From Hoplostethus atlanticus (lineage: Eukaryota > Chordata > Actinopteri > Trachichthyiformes > Trachichthyidae): a DNA stretch of 64,000 nucleotides. Below, in pieces: positions 58,401-64,000 of the stretch; position 1 is the stretch's first letter, and each line of letters begins with the position of its first letter. The translations under genes and the position numbers were made by a program. The notes beneath the pieces were generated by a model. That model saw only the letters and a list, made by a program, of their open reading frames with translations, did no database searches and was not told where the DNA came from. The stretch is taken from positions 1,641,001 to 1,705,000 of the forward strand of contig JAXDDX010000053.1 of NCBI GenBank assembly GCA_034670405.1, written 5' to 3'.

Positions 58401-60914
58401 GTATCTGAGGAACATATGTGTGATTATCTGAACACCAACTGAATATGTTAACTACTCGGTTAATGACAGGATTACCAGCTGTGCTAATTCTGAACCAGAA
58501 GGCGATACCAGAAGGATATGGCACCATCTCTCAGGAACAATGTTATTGGTGATACTTTATACCCCCTGTAAGGAAATATTGCTCCCCCACAGGGAAGTCC
58601 TGCCCTGCACCCCTGGAGCTGGTAGGGATTCAATGTCTCGCTTTTTGCTAATCAAATTCCAAGACTTGAAATCTTCAGCTGCCAAGAGCTACTGTAATGT
58701 TCTGTTAATGCAACCCCCCCCCCCCCTGCTATCTAATATAATGTAGTAGAGACAAAATAGAGACCATATGACACATGTGGTGAACTTACGCATGAGCTTG
58801 TTGAGCTCGGGCTGCGGCATGGCGTTGAAGGCGTCGTTGGTGGGGGCAAAGACGGTCAGCGCCCCCTGCTGGTTCATCAGCTCCGTCATACCGGCTGTCT
58901 GGATGGCGCCCACCAGGAGACTGGGGGAAAGGAAGGACGTTCATTTATTTCTTTCACCTTGATTGAGGGGTGTTGGCCAGGAGGTTCGAGACGCTGGCTG
59001 GTGAACATCCTGGACAAGCTGGACAAATCTAGATGCTCGTGCTGGTGAACTTTCAGTTGAAGGTTAAAAAATAAACCTTTCAACTTTGTTCAGTCCCTTT
59101 AATATACTGGTTCCAGTACGCCTGAAGTGCACTATGAGCGATAGTAAAAGACTAAGGGGAATATTGCCATGTGTCAATGTGTACAGTATCCAATGGAAAG
59201 AGCGGTAGACCGAGTGACCAGAAGTGTGGAGGCTTTGGGTGGAGATAAACGAGGACATTAATCTGTTTGCTATGAACTTTATAATGGCGTCACGACTCAT
59301 TTTAACAACAGAGAAAAGCAGATAAGAGGAGAGAAAACGGTGAAAAGTTATCGATAGAAATTGCTTAACAGAGTAATGATATTTAGAATGAAGAAATCAC
59401 TATTACTTATTGTGAGAGGAGAAGGAAGGCGAGAGGAAGTCAAGGAAAGGACAGCGGGAAAACATCAAGTAATCAATCACGCTAGGCCATTCATCGTAAT
59501 GACATTTATAATGAGGAAACCATTTTCTGATGGTGCCACGCTGTAGTCACAGCAGGAAACGATGTCTGAAGGTCACAGCGGCTATTATATCCCAGAATGC
59601 ACCAGTCACTTTCACTGTTTCACCAGCCGATGGGTTTTAGGAACAGGAAAGAACCTACAAATGACAGCTGGTTAGAGCAGACTAACTTATAAACCAGCGT
59701 TGGTTTGGTGGTCAGTGGTCATTTCCCACCTCGGCTATAAACCCTGCAGCTCAAACACACTCAGGACTTCACTATCACACAGTTGCAGATCCGCAGAGAG
59801 GAAGGGATACTTGGCGTTAACTGCTGACAGACTCATTTCCAAACAAATAAATTACGACTCGATGTGCGTTTATTAGACATGTTAGAAATATTACGAAGCC
59901 CCCGGCCAGAGATGTTGAGAGACAAAACACAAGGAGGGAGGAAAGGGAGGGAAGTCTCCAGCAGTGGGAGGGAATGAAAGCAGTAGCTGGATCTGGCTCG
60001 GTTCCCTTGCTGGCTGGTTAAACCATTACAGGTTAAGGAGCTCTGGTTTCCTGGCTATTTACTGCTATTGCTTCTCATAAAAGCTTGAGACCAAAATGTT
60101 CCCTGGAAAGACCTTAAAACGGACAATATCTTCAGACTGCGATTGGACTTGCAGAGGAAGAAGCTTGGCACATTTAAGACATTTCATCTACCTGTCATGA
60201 AATGTTTGGGGAGATTGTAAAGTTACCTCATCTCTTCCTTCCTAACAAGGCCTGCTGGTCCTTTATTCTTGGTATTCTATTAAGTTAACGCGTAAAACCT
60301 CAGAAATGTGCCATTATCTTTGTTTTGTCTGGGAGGAAGATTTAGTGGATTCGATTTTGTTGTCGCTCTTCCAACATGGTGGCGTGTCCCTGCTACCTAT
60401 TGGTAACCACTCTCCAAAATAAATGATCTGTTTCCTCTTTGAAGTGATGTTAAAACAGAACAGTATGTGCAGCCTGAAGTCCAAGCTGACAGTGTCTGCT
60501 TAGATCTTCAGTCTAGCTGGTGACCGATGCTGGGTTTGCTGGTGTGAATGTCCAGGTCTTATCTATCTCTTAGGACCGATACTATCAGGACATTTCTGAT
60601 CTGGGTTTTTATTCCTCAAAGGGAAGTGGATCAACAAGCAGCCAAATAAGACTCCAGTGGCCGGTAGAGTACACAAACTTTAAAATCAAACTTTACCAGC
60701 ATTTGTTGTCTAGTTATTTCCCACCCTTGCTGTCACTCTCTACTATAGCTGACTAAATGATTGTGTTGATTCTTTACCTGAATCGATCGTCTGCCTTGAG
60801 GACGTCCATGATGGTCCCCATGGGGGGCGTGAGGACCTTGTCCAAGATGAACATGGCGGCGAAGCGGCCGGTCTTGTCGTGGGCAGCGATGCAGGCGTTC
60901 TCGATGCACAGGCT
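53426..60914 (-). CDS. tgfbi: Transforming growth factor-beta-induced protein (last seven coding exons)
   Basis: Secreted extracellular-matrix protein with four FAS1 (fasciclin) domains that binds collagens and integrins; mutations of the human gene cause corneal dystrophies. The seven exons (137, 131, 125, 103, 59, 25 and 62 coding bp) have matching phases and GT-AG sites. They begin at [18 protein letters not shown], the end of FAS1 domain 3, and run through all of FAS1 domain 4 ([67 protein letters not shown]). SLCIEN and AAHDK.GR are TGFBI-specific, which argues against periostin. The tail ([17 protein letters not shown] to SSRTMTRNQ) is unlike the mammalian one and lacks the RGD found there. 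The 5' exons lie beyond 64000; no further exon was found in 60915-64000. Confidence 0.92.
53515..54140. repeat. 28-bp minisatellite filling the last tgfbi intron
   Basis: About 22 copies of a 27-28 bp unit. On the plus strand it reads CTGAGACCAGGTAAGACAGG plus AAACCCCC. On the tgfbi sense strand each unit reads TTCCTGTCTTACCTGGTCTC followed by AG, so every copy resembles a pyrimidine-rich 3' splice site. It covers 626 of the 670 bp of the intron. The two long reverse open frames here (about 100-190 codons) are repeat products. Confidence 0.93.
54158..54182 (-). CDS. tgfbi: tgfbi 25-bp micro-exon
   Basis: The 25 bp encode VNAKSFRN and the first base of a Gly/Glu codon, between acceptor CTCCTGCAG and donor GTGAGT. 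Both splice sites are strong and phases fit the neighbours, which supports this very small exon. Confidence 0.75.
54183..54553. other. tgfbi intron
   Basis: About 54413-54483 (TCCATGACATACAGCACAAT) is a fragment of the repeat family seen at 56703-56985 and 58016-58377. Otherwise nothing. Confidence 0.5.
54554..54612 (-). CDS. tgfbi: tgfbi tail exon
   Basis: The 59 bp encode [20 protein letters not shown] (first Pro codon split). It aligns with the mammalian PPANRPQERGDELAD region, but RGD is replaced by REQAD. Acceptor CCCTGCAG, donor GTAAGG. Confidence 0.82.
54772..54874 (-). CDS. tgfbi: tgfbi exon, end of FAS1 domain 4
   Basis: The 103 bp encode [41 protein letters not shown] is the conserved FAS1 H2 motif with its His. 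The acceptor CAG follows a (TCTG)n microsatellite directly. Donor GTGAGT. Confidence 0.93.
54875..55015. repeat. (CAGA)n microsatellite at the tgfbi acceptor
   Basis: About 140 bases of CAGA with CAGG and GAGA variants; on the sense strand it is the pyrimidine tract (TCTG)n of the exon at 54772-54874. Confidence 0.93.
55233..55357 (-). CDS. tgfbi: tgfbi exon, middle of FAS1 domain 4
   Basis: The 125 bp encode [40 protein letters not shown] and M. LKYH is the conserved FAS1 core (mammalian ILKYHIGDEILVSGG). The acceptor GGCAG follows a second (TCTG)n microsatellite; donor GTAGCT. Confidence 0.93.
55361..55420. repeat. (CAGA)n microsatellite at the second tgfbi acceptor
   Basis: Sixty bases of CAGA units with GAGA variants, directly upstream (sense strand) of the exon at 55233-55357. 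Confidence 0.93.
55421..56702. other. tgfbi intron, first part
   Basis: No exon. Around 56160-56270 (CAACATGGCGGCATGCCCCC) resembles 60350-60415, so a dispersed repeat. Short open frames lack family signatures. Confidence 0.5.
56703..56985. mobile_element. Small non-autonomous DNA element, diverged copy
   Basis: Starts CAGGGTTCCTACACCTTTCT, with TTCCAGGACTTTTCCAAGAC and AATTCCATGACTATTCCAGG later, the same order as the element at 58016-58377. The right end is degraded. Confidence 0.6.
57110..57745. repeat. GGTTCC/GGAACC fold-back repeat family
   Basis: Two clusters (57110-57300, 57655-57745) are full of AAGGTTCCTTGAAGAACCCC-type motifs in both orientations, with the ability to fold back. 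It looks like an unassigned fish element. Confidence 0.5.
58016..58377. mobile_element. Small non-autonomous DNA element with inverted termini
   Basis: CAGGGTTCCTAC (left) and GTAGGAACCCTG (right) are perfect 12-bp inverted repeats around a 362-bp non-coding body. Target duplication unclear (TTAAGA/TTAGGA partial match). The inner part 58100-58205 recurs at 60537-60645. Confidence 0.7.
58790..58920 (-). CDS. tgfbi: tgfbi exon, start of FAS1 domain 4
   Basis: The 131 bp encode [40 protein letters not shown] and [12 protein letters not shown] is the FAS1 H1 motif. Acceptor CCCCCAG, donor GTAAGT. By my alignment the residue matching human Arg555, a corneal-dystrophy hot spot, is Leu here. Confidence 0.94.
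58921..60777. other. tgfbi intron
   Basis: No exon. Repeats include 60350-60415 and 60537-60645, both shared with other tgfbi introns. Confidence 0.5.
60778..60914 (-). CDS. tgfbi: tgfbi exon, end of FAS1 domain 3 / linker
   Basis: The 137 bp encode [40 protein letters not shown] and ADDRF plus two bases of Ser. Acceptor CTCCAG, donor GTAAAG. The diagnostic exon for TGFBI in this window. Confidence 0.95.
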
Positions 60915-61035
60915 CTGGAGAACAGAGAACATGTATGAACCACGGAGAGGCAGAACAGACAATACCATTACTATTACCACCTTCTTCACAGCCTGTTCCT
61001 GCCATTTCAGTGGCATTCTGGGTAAGTGAGTCAAG

Positions 61036-61335
61036 AGCCTGGAGTCAGCTCAGCCAATCAGAAGTCTTGTAACACCAGCCTGTAGTCAGCTCAGCCAATC
61101 AGAAGTCACGTAACACTAGCCTGTAGTCAGCTCAGCCAATCAGAAGTCACGTAACACTAGTCTGTAGTCAGCTCAGCCAATCAGAAGTCTTGTAACACCA
61201 GCCTGTAGTCACCTCAGCCAATCAGAAGTCTTGTAACACCAGCCTGTAGTCAGCTCAGCCAATCAGAAGTCACGTAACACTAGTCTGTAGTCAGCTCAGC
61301 CAATCAGAAGTCTTGTAACACCAGCCTGTAGTCAC
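61036..61335. repeat. 41-bp minisatellite with seven CCAAT boxes
   Basis: Seven tandem copies of CAGCTCAGCCAATCAGAAGT, TCTTGTAACACCAGCCTGTA and G, period 41 (CCAAT at 61054, 61095, 61136, 61177 and so on). Each contains AGCCAATCAG, a strong NF-Y-type CCAAT box, in a tgfbi intron. Confidence 0.93.
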
Positions 61336-61623
61336 CTCACAAACTTATTCACTAATTTTGTGCTTTTACTGACATTAGATTTGCATTAGCGTGTATTGGG
61401 TGACGGGGTTGCCTTTCTGGCCCCTTCGCGTATGAAGACGGTTTCGATAGAGGCGGGACTTCCTGTGCTGCGATGCCTCTTTGTCACTAACACTCTGTCT
61501 GCCCTACAGATTTTCTGAAATCAAATACTGGTGAGAGGTTACGAAGAGTTCGCCTCTCTCTGTACTCAGCACCTGCCATGTGCTGGACGGCCGCCATTTT
61601 GTCAGGGCCTGTCAGAGCACATG

Positions 61624-61626
<3 letters not shown>
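61336..61626. other. tgfbi intron, nothing recognised
   Basis: Under 300 bases between repeats; no exon. Confidence 0.5.

Positions 61627-61677
<51 letters not shown>
61627..61677. repeat. (CA)25 microsatellite
   Basis: Uninterrupted dinucleotide run. Confidence 0.95.
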
Positions 61678-61679
<2 letters not shown>

Positions 61680-61867
61680 AGGGCCTACGAACGGTGTCTG
61701 GAAAGATTTACCAATGGGAAGGAGGAAATTTCTTGTGGTCTGCAGAGTTCATTACTGTGCAGAAATCGGAGCCCTGTGTGCCACCCAGAGAGCCGAGCTG
61801 AGAACCTGCAGCATGAAACATGTGAGGTTCCCGCTGCAACGTCGACAGGAAACACATCACACACACA

Positions 61868-62268
61868 CAGTAGGCGATTGCCCCGGGGCCACGACAGCCA
61901 GGGGCCCCACAAGAGACAAGAAAACCAAGTACTCTACGTTTATTTTTCATCTGTTTAAAAAAAATACTTGAAAAACTTCTCCTGTTACAACAAAAGAAGA
62001 ACTTACAATTAAATCTCGAGTCATGGCCCCCCCCCCCCCCCCCAGGCTGCACTGAACTATTCCACTTGACTTCTAGTTCTATACTGACACATGACTTTAA
62101 GCTCATTTTCTTTCCCACAGTTGCTGAGAGAAGAAAAAAACAAGAAGCAAAGCGACCCAAGTGATGCAGACAGACAAAAACGATGGATTGAAAATAGTGA
62201 AGGTGGGCAATCAGGGGGCCCCATGCTTGCCTTTGCCAAGGGCCCCAAAATCACTAAGTCCGCCCCTG
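61868..62268. mobile_element. Small hAT-like non-autonomous element
   Basis: The ends CAGTAGGCGATTGCCCCGGG (left) and GTCCGCCCCTG (right) are imperfect inverted repeats with GGGGCC/GGCCCC subterminal motifs. The flanking octamers are CACACACA and CACACACC, which are less informative because they are CA repeats. Contains C17 at 62027-62043. No coding sequence. Confidence 0.6.
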
Positions 62269-64000
62269 CACACACCAGCTAGCTAGCGCTCCGCTCAAGG
62301 AACACCTTTACAGCCTGCAACACAGGCCACTTCCTGTCCTTATATACAGTACACCACGAGGGGGGATATTTTTGGTATGGGTGGACCCAGTGGGAGTCAA
62401 ACCCCCAACCCTGACTGTGTTAGTGCCTTGCTCTACCTTATTTGACCCTTACTATTAGTTCCCACTAGACAATTTAATGTTCATTAGCTGTTTGACGTCT
62501 AAAAGGCTAAAATGAGACTACAATGGGTTTAAAAGTGAAAGTCTAGTCGAAGTCTATAAAAATGAAAGCATCATCTTGTACATATGGGCGATACACAGAC
62601 GTTGAAAAGACGTCTAGCGATCACCGGGTTGCTAGTAATGTTGGTGATCCATGAACTGAATCTTCTTCTACTGTTGGATTCACTAAATGTGTTTACCTGC
62701 AGTATTCAGATAACCTGAGGTGCATTTCATTTATCTTAGCAGACAATGAAACAACCTCAAAGTGAGTAAATGACTTGATTAATACAACAAATCAAGCACT
62801 TTTTAAATCTACATGCATTCAACCTTTATTTTGAAATGGTGGAAATGTGTTGATTTTTTTCCTCTGCTTAGTAATTATTTGATTCAAACTTTTGTTAAAA
62901 TGACTGAAAGGGACATTAACATCAGCCATCACACACATTCTGCTATATTTGTCCTAAAAAAACCTTTTGGCTGTTCAATGAAAAATCAAAATGGTGAAGA
63001 ATGATGAAATTTGGATTTCTGAGGTCAGTTCGGGACATGACCTCATTCATACATTTCCTGTTTAACACACATTTTAACTTCCTGTCCCGGGCTGAGCCCA
63101 GAGAGGGAAAATCTGTGTCTGTCGTGTGTTTCGGAGAGAAAATGGGAACCATACCGGACCGCCGTCCTGAGGGAAAACCGCTGTGTGTTCTGGCCAGACG
63201 CCCGCAACAGAAACATCTGTCCAATCAGCTCAGAAGTGAAGCATTCCCAGATAATGAGGAACACAACAATAGTTTCCAAAGAGGAAGGGGGGGTCTTAAC
63301 AGTGAGGTTTCTGCTTGGGATTGTTTAGTGGTTGTTGTGCAGCTTACTGGGTGGAGCGGGGCGCTGCCAGGGTTGGGGGCCCCCGTTCCCACCGGGGGCC
63401 ACCCAGGGTAAAACATGTATGCTCTTATGGTACCAGGAGACGGTTTGGATTAAACTAGCCACCAAATGCGGTTATGAGTTATGTTAACGAGGCCGGACTG
63501 GAACGCATGCTGTCAGCACTCAGGCTTTTCCTGCAGTCATCGTACATTTGAAAATGATTTCTGAGGAAAGGAAAACTGCCCAGACACACTATCAGCCCCA
63601 GAGAAACCTTCATGATGGATCTAGATAATGTGCTTCTCATGTTTTTTGAACATTTTCAAGCCCTAACTTGCTGAACTCAGACTTACAATAGATGATTGGT
63701 TTCATTCACCACCGAGGCGTCTCTAGCTTAGTTTGATTTGTGTGTTTGTGTGTGTTATTAATATTAATGCAATCTGCCATCCACTGCAAACAGATGTTTT
63801 CTGGGAACAAGATGTTCCTACGTGGTTGACGCAACTAGACCGAGGTGACTCCTCGTCTAGAGCTGATATGAGACGTTTTCTCTCACGACAAACTTTGTGT
63901 TGAAATCCAACAGCTAAATGTTGACTCGTTAAGTTAAATGACTTGAGACGTTTTCTGGATTAAGGATCGTTAGGAACACGATCCAAGCAGCCCTCAGGTC
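62269..64000. other. tgfbi intron to the window edge
   Basis: No exon on the minus strand that matches the expected upstream FAS1 domain 3 sequence, so the next exon lies past 64000. About 62390-62440 has retroposon-tail motifs. Short open frames at 62943-63416 lack family signatures. Confidence 0.5.

Noticed and set aside
58790..60914. Periostin (postn) as identity of the FAS1 gene
   Set aside because: [18 protein letters not shown] and [15 protein letters not shown] fit TGFBI better, and the tail lacks periostin's long C-terminal exons.

Overview
The window is from a teleost fish nuclear genome. It has vertebrate split genes with GT-AG introns, long AT-rich introns, many CA/GT and ACT microsatellites, and fish-type transposons: a Tc1-like element, an L2 LINE, a tRNA-headed SINE sharing the L2 tail, and short hAT-like elements. 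No species can be named from sequence alone.

Three genes can be supported. (1) b4galt1, plus strand, about 6.5-32.6 kb: beta-1,4-galactosyltransferase 1 (Golgi), exons 2-6 with exact splice sites. Exon 1 (cytoplasmic tail, membrane anchor, stem) was not found and probably lies left of the window. (2) exosc3, minus strand, 42.9-45.4 kb: the complete four-exon gene for the Rrp40 cap subunit of the RNA exosome, 244 codons. (3) tgfbi, minus strand, 53.4-60.9 kb: the last seven coding exons of the secreted fasciclin-domain protein TGFBI/BIGH3. Its 5' exons lie right of the window. b4galt1 and exosc3 are convergent; exosc3 and tgfbi point the same way. Nothing suggests they work together; this is an ordinary vertebrate gene neighbourhood.

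Layout: 0-6.4 kb, a cluster of DNA-transposon relics (a 1.28-kb hAT-like element with a perfect 8-bp target duplication and a probable solo LTR inside it, a 0.98-kb inverted-repeat element, MADF and hAT protein fragments). 6.5-32.6 kb, b4galt1; intron 4 and exon 4 lie in a near-perfect 5.48-kb tandem duplication (18783-24260 and 24261-29711). 32.7-42.9 kb, intergenic, repeats only. 42.9-45.4 kb, exosc3. 45.6-50.3 kb, an intact Tc1-like transposon of DD38E type and a 5'-truncated, frameshifted L2 LINE. 50.3-53.4 kb, microsatellites. 53.4-64 kb, the tgfbi 3' half, with introns full of simple repeats and small transposons.

Most notable: the tandem duplication looks like an assembly artefact, because the first unit ends in 500 bp of homopolymer-inflated, low-quality-like copy of sequence that is clean in the second unit. 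Several splice acceptors in exosc3 and tgfbi use microsatellite or minisatellite DNA as the pyrimidine tract. One tgfbi intron is almost wholly a 28-bp minisatellite carrying about 22 acceptor-like motifs. I found no convincing undescribed multi-gene system.
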